A stretch of 64,000 nt of DNA from NCBI RefSeq assembly GCF_002798305.1, contig NZ_PCGR01000002.1, positions 172,034 through 236,033 on the forward strand. Direction: 5' to 3'. Under the pieces are notes generated by a model. The model saw only the letters and a program-made list of their open reading frames with translations. It made no database searches and was not told the origin of the DNA. Made by a program: the position numbers and the translations under genes. How positions within the stretch are numbered: the first letter of the stretch is position 1; every line of letters starts with the position of its first letter. Source of the stretch: Chryseomicrobium excrementi. Lineage in GTDB: Bacteria > Bacillota > Bacilli > Bacillales_A > Planococcaceae. Positions 15,972-24,731 of the stretch are shown one piece after another.

Positions 15972-16003
15972 GCCGGCCTGCTAAATTAGCAGGCTGGTTT
16001 TTT
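15972..16003 (+). terminator. Terminator of the GGEEF gene
   Basis: GCCTGCTAA and TTAGCAGGC form the stem, followed by TGGTTTTTTG. Confidence 0.88.
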
Positions 16004-16016
16004 GTTGAGTTAGTGA

Positions 16017-16057
16017 TTGACAAATGATGTATATAAAACTATAGTGTATGATATACA
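16017..16057 (+). promoter_or_regulatory. Promoter and PadR operator
   Basis: -35 TTGACA (16017-16022), 17 bases, -10 TATAGT (16040-16045). The palindrome TGTAT-GAT-ATACA (16045-16057) abuts the -10 and covers the start site, which suits autorepression by the PadR protein encoded next. Confidence 0.75.
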
Positions 16058-16081
16058 GTATAAAAAGAAGGAGATGCTTCT

Positions 16082-16420
16082 ATGACGGATCGAGTCAGTC
16101 CGCTACTTACAGAACTTCGCCGTGGAACACTTACATTAGCCGTCCTCAGCCAACTGAAGCAGCCGCAATATGGTTACTCGCTTGTACAGGCATTGGAACA
16201 ATCTGCTGTGTCCATTGATCAAAGTACGTTGTATCCTTTATTGCGTCGTCTTGAAAAACAACAGTTAGTCAGCAGTACATGGGATACAACGGAAAGTAGG
16301 CCTCGAAAGTATTACGTTCTGACAGAGGAAGGACAGCAGGTACTGAATGAATTGTATAGTGAGTGGAAGCAATTGTCTGGGAATCTTCAAAATTTACTTG
16401 AAGGAGGAACAAGCCAATGA
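16082..16420 (+). CDS. PadR-family transcriptional repressor
   Basis: The 112-residue protein is a PadR winged helix of the small subfamily: RRGTLTLAVLSQLKQPQYGYSLVQAL, then DQSTLYPLLRRLEKQQLV (recognition helix and wing) and RKYYVLTEEGQQVL. RBS GAAGGAGATGCTTCT precedes the ATG. Its stop overlaps the ATG of the next gene (ATGA). Such PadR genes paired with a HAAS-type membrane protein usually repress their own operon; a fitting palindrome lies at the promoter. A similar pair occurs on the minus strand at 43.5-44.5 kb. Confidence 0.88.
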   Translation: MTDRVSPLLTELRRGTLTLAVLSQLKQPQYGYSLVQALEQSAVSIDQSTLYPLLRRLEKQQLVSSTWDTTESRPRKYYVLTEEGQQVLNELYSEWKQLSGNLQNLLEGGTSQ

Positions 16421-17406
16421 TGTACCGAGATGCGTATATTGCAGAAGTGACAAAACGTTTGCCTCAGAACATGCGAGAAGATGTTGCGCTTGAACTTGAA
16501 TCGACGATAGCGGATATGACCTCAGAGAATCCATCTCAAGAAGAATTATTTGGTGCATTGCGTCAGTTAGGGGACCCTGTGATTTTGGCTTCTCGGTATT
16601 TGGAACGTCCGCTACATGTTATTGGACCGGCACTCTACCCAACGTTCATCTCTATACTCAAAATTGTGTTGCCTATAGCGCTCGCTGTTAGTGGCATCAC
16701 GGCCGCGCTAGGCGTCATTGTAGGCTACTCTGATGAAGCCTCTTGGGGGCAGGCCATCATCCAAGGGATCATCCAAATAGTTGGAGCGATGATTCAAGTG
16801 GGGATCCAATCTGTATTCTGGGTGGGGCTGGTGTTTGCTTTGATTGAACGATACAGCTCTTCTCGGGACACGGTGCCGCTTTCGAAATGGGATCCGACGC
16901 AATTGAAACCGGTCGCTTTGCCGAAGAGACAGATTTCTCGTGCCTCCGTCATTGGAGGATTTGTGTGGACAGCTATTTGGATCGGAATCTACTTGAATGC
17001 CTCCAATTTGATTCGCCTTTACTGGGAAGATCAATCGATGCCTCTATTAAACGAGGAAGCTCTTCAATTCTTCTTGCCTGCCGTCGTTGCACTCGCTGCT
17101 TTAGAGGTGGGATTCGGCATCTACAAGTGGGTAAAAGGTTTTTGGACGATTCCCATGGCCATCTGGAATTTGGTGTTCAACCTCTTCTGGATTATTGGAA
17201 CCTTGCTTTTCTTGACGCATCCCGAGCTGTTCTCTGCAGAAGCCTTGCAACAGTTTGGAAACCTACTTGGCCTGTCAGCGGCAGAGGCGGAGAATATGAA
17301 GAACTGGGCAATCTGGTCCTTGTTCGTTCTCTTCCTTGTTATTGCTACCATCGACACTGTAGACGGCTTCCTTCGCACGCGAACTAGCGGGGGCAGGAAA
17401 AAATAA
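16417..17406 (+). CDS. HAAS-domain multi-pass membrane protein
   Basis: The 329-residue protein begins with a HAAS-like helical domain (about 5-60: YIAEVTKRLPQNMREDVALELESTI, then LRQLGDPVILASRYL). About eight hydrophobic segments follow from residue 70 to 320. The HAAS domain is typical of membrane proteins encoded next to PadR regulators and probably binds the regulator or another partner. ATG 16417 overlaps the padR stop, indicating coupling. The role at the membrane is unknown; immunity or envelope stress is a guess only. Confidence 0.75.
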   Translation: MMYRDAYIAEVTKRLPQNMREDVALELESTIADMTSENPSQEELFGALRQLGDPVILASRYLERPLHVIGPALYPTFISILKIVLPIALAVSGITAALGVIVGYSDEASWGQAIIQGIIQIVGAMIQVGIQSVFWVGLVFALIERYSSSRDTVPLSKWDPTQLKPVALPKRQISRASVIGGFVWTAIWIGIYLNASNLIRLYWEDQSMPLLNEEALQFFLPAVVALAALEVGFGIYKWVKGFWTIPMAIWNLVFNLFWIIGTLLFLTHPELFSAEALQQFGNLLGLSAAEAENMKNWAIWSLFVLFLVIATIDTVDGFLRTRTSGGRKK

Positions 17407-17420
17407 ACATTGCATAAAAA

Positions 17421-17434
17421 AGAACATTTGTTCT
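17421..17434 (+). promoter_or_regulatory. LexA (DinR) box
   Basis: AGAACATTTGTTCT is identical to the box at 7956-7969 and matches GAAC-N4-GTTC. It lies 34 bases upstream of the YolD-like start. Confidence 0.8.
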
Positions 17435-17468
17435 ATACTGATGGTGACTGATGGAGGAGGTGACGAGG

Positions 17469-17819
17469 ATGGAACAACCCGACCCTTCCCGGATTCGCGA
17501 TCGGGGAAAGATCAAATGGACGGCCATGATGTTGCCGGAGCATGTGGCCATCATCCGAGAGTACATTGCCAATGACGGAAAAGTGAAACGGCCTGTACTG
17601 GATGAATGGGACTTGCGTCAATTGGAAGAGTCGATCGGTCTGGCGATGGCTCAGAATGCCGAAATCAAGTTGAAGTATTGGAAGGACGGAGACTTTCATG
17701 TGCGCGGGGGCAAGATTCAACGTGTGGACATCGCACGCCGCCTCTTATACGTACAAGATCCTTTTGATACCACGGCCTATGCTCTTCAAGATGTCGTGGA
17801 TGTGACGCTTCTTGATTGA
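17469..17819 (+). CDS. YolD-like protein, predicted SOS-regulated
   Basis: The 116-residue protein shows the YolD-like pattern: DRGKIKWTAMMLPEHVAIIREY at the N-terminus, then LDEWDLRQLEESI and a C-terminal KIQRVDIARRLLYVQD...LQDVVDVTLLD. YolD relatives (YozL, YqjX) are usually encoded beside Y-family polymerases and are LexA-controlled; no polymerase gene is in this window. ATG 17469 is eight bases after AGGAGG; an in-frame ATG at 17451 overlaps the SD region. A LexA box precedes it. It shares a bidirectional terminator with mrpG. Confidence 0.82.
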   Translation: MEQPDPSRIRDRGKIKWTAMMLPEHVAIIREYIANDGKVKRPVLDEWDLRQLEESIGLAMAQNAEIKLKYWKDGDFHVRGGKIQRVDIARRLLYVQDPFDTTAYALQDVVDVTLLD

Positions 17820-17822
17820 GTA

Positions 17823-17863
17823 GGCAAAAAGCCCACCTTTTCATGTGAAGAGGTGGGCTTTTG
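17823..17863. terminator. Bidirectional terminator (YolD-like gene and mrp operon)
   Basis: AAAAGCCCACCT and AGGTGGGCTTTT pair perfectly around about 13 bases, with A and T tracts on both sides. Confidence 0.92.
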
Positions 17864-17869
17864 TAGGAA

Positions 17870-18229
17870 TTAGTGATGCTCCGAGCGTTTCTCTAAAAAG
17901 GGTTTTAAAGCATCCTCACCTGAGGAATCGGCAAGTTTCACTTTTGACCGATAAGCTGCACGTGTAATGATATGGCCGGCTACCGGTGCGGTGATGAAGA
18001 CAAAAATGATTCCTAGCAAAAGACGAACACTAATAAAGCCTTCATTTGCCCAAAAGAAGATGAACGCCCCGGATAAAGATAAGAGAACAGCAAGCGTGGA
18101 GCTTTTAGTTGCTGCGTGAGACCGTGTATACACATCTGGAAGACGCAGGATACCAAATGCACTAATGACCGCCATGATGCTGCCAAGCAAAATCAATACA
18201 ACGCTGAACCATTCAATCATCGTGCTCAT
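17870..18229 (-). CDS. mrpG: Na+/H+ antiporter subunit G
   Basis: The 119-residue subunit has three membrane helices. The PhaG_MnhG_YufB pattern is clear (GSIMAVISAFGILRLPDVYTRSHAATKSST). It is the last gene of the seven-gene Mrp complex, which exchanges sodium for protons and supports growth at high pH or salt. It overlaps mrpF by 17 bases. A bidirectional terminator follows. Confidence 0.93.
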   Translation of the reverse strand: MSTMIEWFSVVLILLGSIMAVISAFGILRLPDVYTRSHAATKSSTLAVLLSLSGAFIFFWANEGFISVRLLLGIIFVFITAPVAGHIITRAAYRSKVKLADSSGEDALKPFLEKRSEHH

Positions 18230-18494
18230 GTTCTACAATCTCTCCTCTCTCAATGAAGCGTGCAATTCCGACCGTGCTGATGAATGCCAGGATTCCGACA
18301 ATCAAGATGACTTCTAAATAGGCGTGTGTGTGCAACACGATGGAGAAGACGGCCACTAATGAAATCAAATTGACACCGATCATATCTAAAGCCACGACGC
18401 GGTCTGGCATGGAAGGCCCTACAATGATTCGGTAAAGAGCGACAAAGATGGCACATGTAAAAAGAACAAGTGAAATCGTCAAGACCAGCATCAT
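18213..18494 (-). CDS. mrpF: Na+/H+ antiporter subunit F
   Basis: The 93-residue subunit has three helices and the MrpF signature YRIIVGPSMPDRVVALDMIGVN. It overlaps mrpE by 4 bases (ATGA) and mrpG by 17, so all three are coupled. In other Mrp systems MrpF is also linked to cholate efflux. Confidence 0.93.
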   Translation of the reverse strand: MMLVLTISLVLFTCAIFVALYRIIVGPSMPDRVVALDMIGVNLISLVAVFSIVLHTHAYLEVILIVGILAFISTVGIARFIERGEIVEHEHDD

Positions 18495-18976
18495 GAGCGT
18501 GTCACCTCCATAATGGCTTTTTCAAATACTTGAATGGATTTTAAGACCGCATCACGAGATGTCTCCATATCCATTGCATGGATAAAAAATGTTTTCCCGT
18601 CTGGTGATACTTCCATCACGACAGAACCCGGTGTCAAGGTGAGCAAGAGAGCAAGGGCAGTAAGCTCGTAATCGCCTCGCATGGAATGCTCGTACGTAAA
18701 GATACCAGGCTTGATATCTAAAGATGGACTTAAGATTTGTTTGAGTACAAGAAAACTGGAATGGAAAAGTTCGGATACCAGAATGAAAATCAACTTGAAT
18801 AGCGCAAAGACACGCAACAAGTAGAACTTGCTACCAAAAAATCGGTGCATGAAGAAAATGATGACGGCCCCAAAAATATAACCAGTCAAAAAGGTGGGGA
18901 AATAGAACGCGTCTTCATCCATTAAAAATGTCCATAATAGAGCAATCATGAGATTGGATATAAACTGAGCGGGCAA
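18491..18976 (-). CDS. mrpE: Na+/H+ antiporter subunit E
   Basis: The 161-residue subunit has two or three N-terminal hydrophobic segments and a soluble C-terminal domain: YEHSMRGDYELTALALLLTLTPGSVVMEVSPDGKTFFIHAMD is the MrpE core. The start is TTG at 18976 after AGGAGTGACC. It follows mrpD with a 27-base gap. It is part of the membrane Mrp complex and may aid assembly. Confidence 0.92.
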   Translation of the reverse strand: MPAQFISNLMIALLWTFLMDEDAFYFPTFLTGYIFGAVIIFFMHRFFGSKFYLLRVFALFKLIFILVSELFHSSFLVLKQILSPSLDIKPGIFTYEHSMRGDYELTALALLLTLTPGSVVMEVSPDGKTFFIHAMDMETSRDAVLKSIQVFEKAIMEVTRS

Positions 18977-19003
18977 TCTAGGTCACTCCTTTCTAAATAA
19001 GTC

Positions 19004-20482
19004 TCATGTGCCTCCTAGCACAGCGTTTATATATGTACTAGGATCTAAAAGAGAGGCAGCTGCTTGTACATAAGGAGCTACGACTTCCACGCCAAGCCCG
19101 AGTGCCAATGTGATGCCAGCTAGTACCACTAAAGGCAACAAACGCATGACAGGAAGAGGGCGTTGCTCTTCGGCACTGATAATGGTCTCTCCCCAGAAGC
19201 ACTGACTAAATATCCGAAGTAACGAATACAGGACAGCCAAGCTGGATGCGATGGCTAGAGCAAGAAGGACATAAGAACCGTTTTCCAGTGCTCCTTCAAT
19301 CACTAAGAGTTTCCCCATAAAGCCACTGAACGGCGGAATCCCTGCTAAAGACAGCACCACAATAAAGAATGTCCATCCAAGAGTGGGGTAGTTTTTTAGT
19401 AAACCACTCATTTCATGGATGTGCACTTTGTTCGTCAAGAAAATCATGGTCCCTATTAGAAGGAACAACAACGCTTTGGCAAACATGTCATGAAGGATGT
19501 AGAAAATGGTTCCTTCGATGGCGAGTGTGTTTCCAATGGACAATCCCGCCAACATAAATCCTACAGCGATGACCACATTATAAGCTGCAATCTTCCGAAT
19601 ATCTGTATAAGCCACGGCTCCCAGACTTCCCCCAATCAGCGTCAGCCCTGCCATGATGGCAATAAACGTCGGTAACAATGTACCCTCATTGAAAATCAAT
19701 GTGAATACGCGGAATAAAGCATAGACCCCTACTTTTGTAAGAAGTGCACCGAACAATGCGGAAGTAACTGTAGGTGTCGAACTATACGAACCTGGCAACC
19801 AAACATAAAGTAAAAGACCGGCCTTCAAGCTGAATACTGTTAAGAACACGATGCTTACGACAGTAAGCAAAGGATCCGAACCGCTTTCAGCAACGCGTTG
19901 TGCGATATGAGCCATGTTCAACGTTCCGACGGAGCCGTATAAAAAGGCGATGCCGACCAAGAAGAACCAAGAGGAGACGATGTTGATTGTCACGTATTTC
20001 ATAGCTTCTCGAAGTTGAATGCGATTGCCGCCTAACGTGATCAGCACGTAGGAAGACAGCAACATGACTTCAAAACAAACGAAGAGATTGAAAATGTCTC
20101 CTGTTAAATAAGAGCCGATGATTCCGGCATTCAAAAACAGGACGAGTGGATAGAAATAGTAGTTGATCATGCGGTCTCGTGGAGACAACGCAACGTACAG
20201 GAGACAGATAATCGTCACTAGTAAAGTCGTTAAGATCAGTAACAGCGAGAATGTGTCGGCAACGAACAGAATTCCAAAAGGGGGTTCCCATCCGCCGAAG
20301 TCAAGGCGCAAGATGCCTTGTGTACGAACTTCTTGCAATAAGTAGAGACCTAAACCGAACAGTGCAGTTACTACACCGATGCTTGCCCAGCTCTGTAACT
20401 TCGGGCTTTCTCTAAAGAAGATAAGGATGATGCCGACTACAATCGGGATGACCATAAAAAATACTAAGCTATTGCTCATCAT
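19004..20482 (-). CDS. mrpD: Na+/H+ antiporter subunit D
   Basis: The 492-residue subunit is homologous to NADH dehydrogenase proton-pumping subunits (Proton_antipo_M domain about 125-420). It has the conserved glutamate in FEVMLLSSYVL and lysines within the helices (FSLKAGLLLYVWLPGSYSSTPT). With MrpA it forms the ion-translocating part of the complex. Its start overlaps the end of mrpC by 14 bases. About 14 hydrophobic segments are visible. Confidence 0.94.
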   Translation of the reverse strand: MMSNSLVFFMVIPIVVGIILIFFRESPKLQSWASIGVVTALFGLGLYLLQEVRTQGILRLDFGGWEPPFGILFVADTFSLLLILTTLLVTIICLLYVALSPRDRMINYYFYPLVLFLNAGIIGSYLTGDIFNLFVCFEVMLLSSYVLITLGGNRIQLREAMKYVTINIVSSWFFLVGIAFLYGSVGTLNMAHIAQRVAESGSDPLLTVVSIVFLTVFSLKAGLLLYVWLPGSYSSTPTVTSALFGALLTKVGVYALFRVFTLIFNEGTLLPTFIAIMAGLTLIGGSLGAVAYTDIRKIAAYNVVIAVGFMLAGLSIGNTLAIEGTIFYILHDMFAKALLFLLIGTMIFLTNKVHIHEMSGLLKNYPTLGWTFFIVVLSLAGIPPFSGFMGKLLVIEGALENGSYVLLALAIASSLAVLYSLLRIFSQCFWGETIISAEEQRPLPVMRLLPLVVLAGITLALGLGVEVVAPYVQAAASLLDPSTYINAVLGGT

Positions 20483-20810
20483 TGGACCCCCTCAATTCGT
20501 CCATTCGGTCCGTTCCGTATTCTTGATAAACACGGTATGCCAGTACAAGGATGAAGGCAGTAACCGCAAAGCTGATGACGATAGCAGTCAAGATCAAAGC
20601 TTGCGGCAAAGCGTCAATATACCGCTCTGCATTTTCGCCGAGAAGGGGGACCGTCCCGGACTTCAATCCGCCCATGGTTAAGATGAGCAGATGCACAGCG
20701 TGAGACAAAATGGCCGTGCCCAAGATGATTCGAATCAAGTTTTTACTTAACAACAAATAGATGGCAACAGAGGTCAAGATGCCGACTAAGACAATAATTA
20801 TGCTTTCCAT
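20469..20810 (-). CDS. mrpC: Na+/H+ antiporter subunit C
   Basis: The 113-residue NuoK-like subunit has three helices: GILTSVAIYLLLSKNLIRIILGTAILSHAVHLLILTMGG is the family core. It overlaps mrpB by 13 bases and mrpD by 14, typical of a tightly coupled Mrp operon. Confidence 0.94.
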   Translation of the reverse strand: MESIIIVLVGILTSVAIYLLLSKNLIRIILGTAILSHAVHLLILTMGGLKSGTVPLLGENAERYIDALPQALILTAIVISFAVTAFILVLAYRVYQEYGTDRMDELRGSNDEQ

Positions 20811-21235
20811 TTATTCGACCCCTCACTAATACTTAGAATAATGTTTACAACGACACCTACAACAGTCAAGGCAATACCTGCCTCAAAAATAGTAACTGTA
20901 GCGAGCTCTGTCTTCCCGAAGATGGGAAGGTCAAAATAGCCAAAGTTCTGGCTCAAAAACGGTTCACCCCAAAAGATAGGGGCTGTGGCACTGCTAACAG
21001 AGATCAAGACGCCGACAGCGGACATCTTCTTGAAAGAAATCGGAATTCCCTCACTGACCGTTTCCACGTCATAGGTCAAGAACAGTAGAACAAAGGCAGA
21101 TGCCATCACGAGGCCCCCGATAAAACCACCACCTGGTGTGTGGTGACCGGAAAGGAACAAATAGATACTGAACGTCAAGATGATCAAGACGACGCCTTTA
21201 ACGACCGTCTTTAAAATGACATCATTGATTTTCAC
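20798..21235 (-). CDS. mrpB: Na+/H+ antiporter subunit B
   Basis: The 145-residue subunit has four helices and the MnhB pattern SGHHTPGGGFIGGLVMASAFVLL. The start is GTG at 21235, overlapping the 3' end of mrpA by 14 bases. It is a stand-alone MrpB, in addition to the MrpB-like region at the C-terminus of MrpA, as in other group 1 Mrp operons. Confidence 0.94.
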   Translation of the reverse strand: MKINDVILKTVVKGVVLIILTFSIYLFLSGHHTPGGGFIGGLVMASAFVLLFLTYDVETVSEGIPISFKKMSAVGVLISVSSATAPIFWGEPFLSQNFGYFDLPIFGKTELATVTIFEAGIALTVVGVVVNIILSISEGSNKWKA

Positions 21236-23618
21236 GTGGTTCCGCTCCTTTCTTTTGACGCATGCGAATCAAAGTGAACACGCCAATTCCGGCAATGAAA
21301 AGTACGAGCCCTTCAAGCATCGTGTCAAAAGCTCGGAAATCTCCAAGGATTGCATTGACGATGTTACGTCCTCCGGCAAGCTCATACGAATTTTCATAGA
21401 AACTAGATATACTCTCGAATTTTGTATAGTTGTTTACGGCTAAACCGACAATCGTCACCGTCAAACCACCGGCAATGGCAATCAAGCCATTTCGAACTTT
21501 TTTAGTGATAGAAAGCTTCTCGACTTTCCATTCTGGTAAATAGTTAAAGCAGACTAGGAACAAAATCGTAGTGACGGCTTCGATGACAAGTTGCGTCAGT
21601 GCAAGGTCTGGTGCTCTGAAGAACACGAAGAAAATCGCGATGGAGAAGCCGAGTACCCCGTTTAACAAAATAGCTGTTAGACGAGAATGGGCAAATAAAA
21701 TCGCAATTGCTGCTGCCGCCATCACAACAGCGAGCAGTCCTTCATATACGGTCATCGAAGAAGGGCTGTCGAATGTGACATTGATTGGTCCTACAATCCA
21801 CCAAGTCGTCCACATGACGATGATGAAGAAACTGAAAATATATAAGAAATAAGAAGGCAAGTTCCCGTTCATATATCTCATTGTCACACGTTCGCCGAGT
21901 CTTTCGTATCCGGAAAGAGTCGAGCGGAACAAGGTATTGAATGTCCAGTTTGACGGAATGTACTGGTAATACGGGCGCCATTTACGAAGCAGCAAGTACG
22001 CAACGATGCCCAATGTAATGATGCCGAGTGTTAAGAACAGTTCTGTATTGAATCCATGCCATGCATAGATCTTCGGTGCCAGTGCCGCACCGTCTTCGAC
22101 AAGCACTTCTACTGCCGGTTTCAGCAGGTAGTCACTTAGCAGGTTCGGGAAAAAGAAGAGCCCGATGGCAAGGACACCTAAAATTCCAGGTGGAATCAAC
22201 ATACCTAAGGAAGCTTCTTGTGGAACTTTGTATTCTTCATCCACGATAGGGCGTCCTGTAAAGGTGCGGAACACAAGGATCATGCTGTAGACGAACGTAA
22301 AGACGCTGGCAAGCCATGCCACTAAGACGAGGAGCCAGCCTACCTGAGCGCCGCCGTAAATGGGAAGGTCTCCGATCGAGAGGACAGCTGTCAAAAACAT
22401 CTCTTTACTTAAAAATCCATTAAAGAAGGGAAGTCCAGCCATCGCGAAACTCCCAATCATCGCTAGCAGGAAGGTGAACGGCAAGAACCGCATCAGTCCG
22501 CCGAGACGACGCAAATCACGTGTGCCGACCTGGTGATCGACAATCCCGACGACCATGAAGAGAGAGCCTTTAAAGGTAGAATGATTCACCAAGTGGAAGA
22601 GAGCGGTGAACAAAGCAAATGTATAGAGCCCTTTCGCTTCTCCGATAGCGGGGTTGATCCCTGCGGAACCGATACCTAACAACGTCATGATCAGACCAAG
22701 CTGGCTGATAGTTGAAAAGGCGAGTAGTGCCTTCAAGTCATTTTGACGCACGGCATTGAACGAGCCCCAGAACAATGTGACGAGTCCCACACAGGTGATG
22801 ACCCAGAACCAATACACGTCACCGCCAAATCCAGGTGTAAAGCGAGCAATCAAATAGATTCCGGCCTTCACCATTGTGGCTGAGTGCAGATAAGCACTGA
22901 CAGGTGTAGGAGCTTCCATCGCGTCAGGCAGCCAAATGTGGAATGGGAATTGCGCGGACTTTGTAAACGCTCCAATGAGTAAAAGAGCCATAGCAGGGTA
23001 GAACAAGGTGTGGTCTGTGAGTTGAGGAAGCTCTGCTAAGATCACGCGCAAGCTGAATGAGTCGGTCATCACGTGCAGCATTAAAAAGCCGGCCAACATC
23101 GTAAAGCCGCCAGACATCGTAATTAATAAAGATTTGATGGCTCCGTTCCGAGAATTTTTGCGATGAAACCAAAACGCAATCAAGAGGAAGGAAGAAATGC
23201 TGGTGAACTCCCAAAATACGTAAAGGACAATGATGTTATCTGAGAGGACAACCCCTAACATAGCTGTCATAAACAGTAAGAGGTATGTATAAAAGTGCGC
23301 GAACGAGTCCTTAGATGATAAATAATAAATTGAGTATAGGATGACAAGGGCGCCGACTCCTGTAATGAGTAGCACAAAAATCAAGCTGAGGCCATCTAAT
23401 AGAAAAGTGAGGTCGATTCCGTAACTGGGGATCCATGAGAATGTTGTACGGATCGCTTCTGATGATGAAATGGTTGGGATATGACGAGCAAACAACGCAA
23501 ATAACACTACGGGGACACTGAATGCAATCCAGCCGAGAAACTCACGCCTTATTTTTGATGACACTATAGTAATTCCCAAAGCTACAAATAGCGGGAATAG
23601 AATGTAGAATAAAAGCAT
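21222..23618 (-). CDS. mrpA: Na+/H+ antiporter subunit A
   Basis: The 798-residue subunit is the largest of the complex. Its N-terminal two thirds are NuoL-like: YVFWEFTSISSFLLIAFW, FPFHIWLPDAMEAPTPVSAYLHSATMVKAG. The C-terminal part is an MrpA C-terminal/MrpB-like region. Roughly 21 hydrophobic segments can be counted. The frame is open from 23642, but ATG 23618 lies eight bases after GGAGG and is chosen. It heads the mrpABCDEFG operon, and the promoter lies within 75 bases upstream. Confidence 0.94.
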   Translation of the reverse strand: MLLFYILFPLFVALGITIVSSKIRREFLGWIAFSVPVVLFALFARHIPTISSSEAIRTTFSWIPSYGIDLTFLLDGLSLIFVLLITGVGALVILYSIYYLSSKDSFAHFYTYLLLFMTAMLGVVLSDNIIVLYVFWEFTSISSFLLIAFWFHRKNSRNGAIKSLLITMSGGFTMLAGFLMLHVMTDSFSLRVILAELPQLTDHTLFYPAMALLLIGAFTKSAQFPFHIWLPDAMEAPTPVSAYLHSATMVKAGIYLIARFTPGFGGDVYWFWVITCVGLVTLFWGSFNAVRQNDLKALLAFSTISQLGLIMTLLGIGSAGINPAIGEAKGLYTFALFTALFHLVNHSTFKGSLFMVVGIVDHQVGTRDLRRLGGLMRFLPFTFLLAMIGSFAMAGLPFFNGFLSKEMFLTAVLSIGDLPIYGGAQVGWLLVLVAWLASVFTFVYSMILVFRTFTGRPIVDEEYKVPQEASLGMLIPPGILGVLAIGLFFFPNLLSDYLLKPAVEVLVEDGAALAPKIYAWHGFNTELFLTLGIITLGIVAYLLLRKWRPYYQYIPSNWTFNTLFRSTLSGYERLGERVTMRYMNGNLPSYFLYIFSFFIIVMWTTWWIVGPINVTFDSPSSMTVYEGLLAVVMAAAAIAILFAHSRLTAILLNGVLGFSIAIFFVFFRAPDLALTQLVIEAVTTILFLVCFNYLPEWKVEKLSITKKVRNGLIAIAGGLTVTIVGLAVNNYTKFESISSFYENSYELAGGRNIVNAILGDFRAFDTMLEGLVLFIAGIGVFTLIRMRQKKGAEPRENQ

Positions 23619-23660
23619 ATGCAACTCCTCCTGATCTGACATGAAAACTATCCAAATTTA

Positions 23661-23689
23661 ATACTACATTCTTAGAGAAAAGATGTAAA
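23661..23689 (-). promoter_or_regulatory. Promoter of the mrp operon
   Basis: Minus strand: -35 TTTACA (23689-23684), 17 bases, -10 TAGTAT (23666-23661). Confidence 0.65.
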
Positions 23690-23701
23690 ATGATACGAAT
23701 G

Positions 23702-23730
23702 TTGCGCAATGGTAGAAAGTGTTATATAAT
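23702..23730 (+). promoter_or_regulatory. Promoter of the universal-stress-like gene
   Basis: -35 TTGCGC (23702-23707), 17 bases, -10 TATAAT (23725-23730). It is divergent from the mrp promoter about 13 bases away, so the two could be co-regulated. Confidence 0.65.
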
Positions 23731-23777
23731 TTTGAGGTTTAAATTTTAAAGGGAAAATTTATTGGAGGTTTGCAGAA

Positions 23778-24452
23778 ATGGGAGCAATCCGTGGGAAAAT
23801 GGATGAACGTATATTGGTGTGTGTGTTTTACGGTCCGAATGGGGAGCGTCTAATTCGACGCGGTCATCAACTTTCGAGTATGTTGGGATGCCCATTTTAT
23901 GTATTGACTGTAGACCCGTTACCAGTGGATGAATTTGATGCCGAGAAAACGGCTTATATAGAGCGATGGAAAGACTTAACGAAAGAGTTGGGAGCTACGG
24001 AATTTGTCATTCGTGACAATGAGAAACGCCCCACTGCAAAGGTCATAGCAGAAGTAGCCAATCAACAAGATGTGACGCAAATTATTATTGGTCAAACAGC
24101 GAAAAGTCGCTGGGAAGAGATCACAAAAGGCTCGTTCATCAACTCGTTGTTGCGAGAACTGCCATTCGTAGATTTACATGTCGTTTCTGTAGCGCGTACA
24201 ATACGTGCATCAGAAGATGAGATGTTTGAGCGAGGGATACGCTGTTACTTGATTCAAGAAGGCGACTCGTATGTCTTGAGCTTTGCCCAGCGTAAAGAGT
24301 GTCAGTTGGAAGGCATCTTCTTTAAAGAGGTCGGTACCGACTTTAATAACGGGATCTTTAAATTTATGGACGGCAATCAGTTGCATCAAGTGTCTGTTCA
24401 TGATGGCAAGATCGATCACCCGGAAAAAATCAAATCATGTATTGAAGCCTAA
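23778..24452 (+). CDS. Universal stress protein (KdpD-type USP domain)
   Basis: The 224-residue protein has an N-terminal USP domain resembling the one inside KdpD: RILVCVFYGPNGERLIRRGHQLSSML, then IIIGQTAKSRWEEITKGSFINSLLRELPFVDLHVVS. The nucleotide-binding loop reads GQTAKSRWEE. The C-terminal 80 residues (about 145-224) are unassigned. There is no kinase or membrane part. SD GGAGG precedes ATG 23778. Divergent placement from mrp suggests a link to ion or pH stress, but that is inference. Confidence 0.8.
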   Translation: MGAIRGKMDERILVCVFYGPNGERLIRRGHQLSSMLGCPFYVLTVDPLPVDEFDAEKTAYIERWKDLTKELGATEFVIRDNEKRPTAKVIAEVANQQDVTQIIIGQTAKSRWEEITKGSFINSLLRELPFVDLHVVSVARTIRASEDEMFERGIRCYLIQEGDSYVLSFAQRKECQLEGIFFKEVGTDFNNGIFKFMDGNQLHQVSVHDGKIDHPEKIKSCIEA

Positions 24453-24461
24453 GTGGCCGAG

Positions 24462-24489
24462 CCTCTTCCTGGATGGAAGGGGTTTTTTT
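24462..24489 (+). terminator. Terminator of the universal-stress-like gene
   Basis: CCTCTTCC and GGAAGGGG pair (one G-U) around TGGAT, followed by seven T. Confidence 0.88.
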
Positions 24490-24564
24490 ATAGGTAGATT
24501 GGGTGTGGGGATGGTGTCGCTTCGCAAATAGTAAGGCTTAGTCAAGACGATTCGGAGCAAACTG

Positions 24565-24627
24565 CCGCCGTAAAAGTGTCATCTGCCACCGCAAATCATT
24601 CATCTGCCGATGATACGCGCGAAAGCC
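24565..24627. repeat. 21-bp degenerate tandem repeats, locus 1
   Basis: Three consecutive 21-base units start at 24565, 24586 and 24607. TCATCTGCC recurs exactly 21 bases apart (24579 and 24600), and CTGCCGCCGTAAA / CTGCCACCGCAAA likewise. The rest of 24490-24731 shows no gene. Confidence 0.6.
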
Positions 24628-24731
24628 ACAATTGCAGGCTTCATTTTTCCCATCTATAAAAGCTGGAAACGCTGTTTATCAAGCACCATTTCCAACTATA
24701 GTTTGTTAGTGTGTCTTATTTAGTAAGTGAA

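Noticed and set aside
20163..20681. Plus-strand frames across the mrp operon
   Set aside because: They lie opposite strongly conserved antiporter genes and have no SD or family match.
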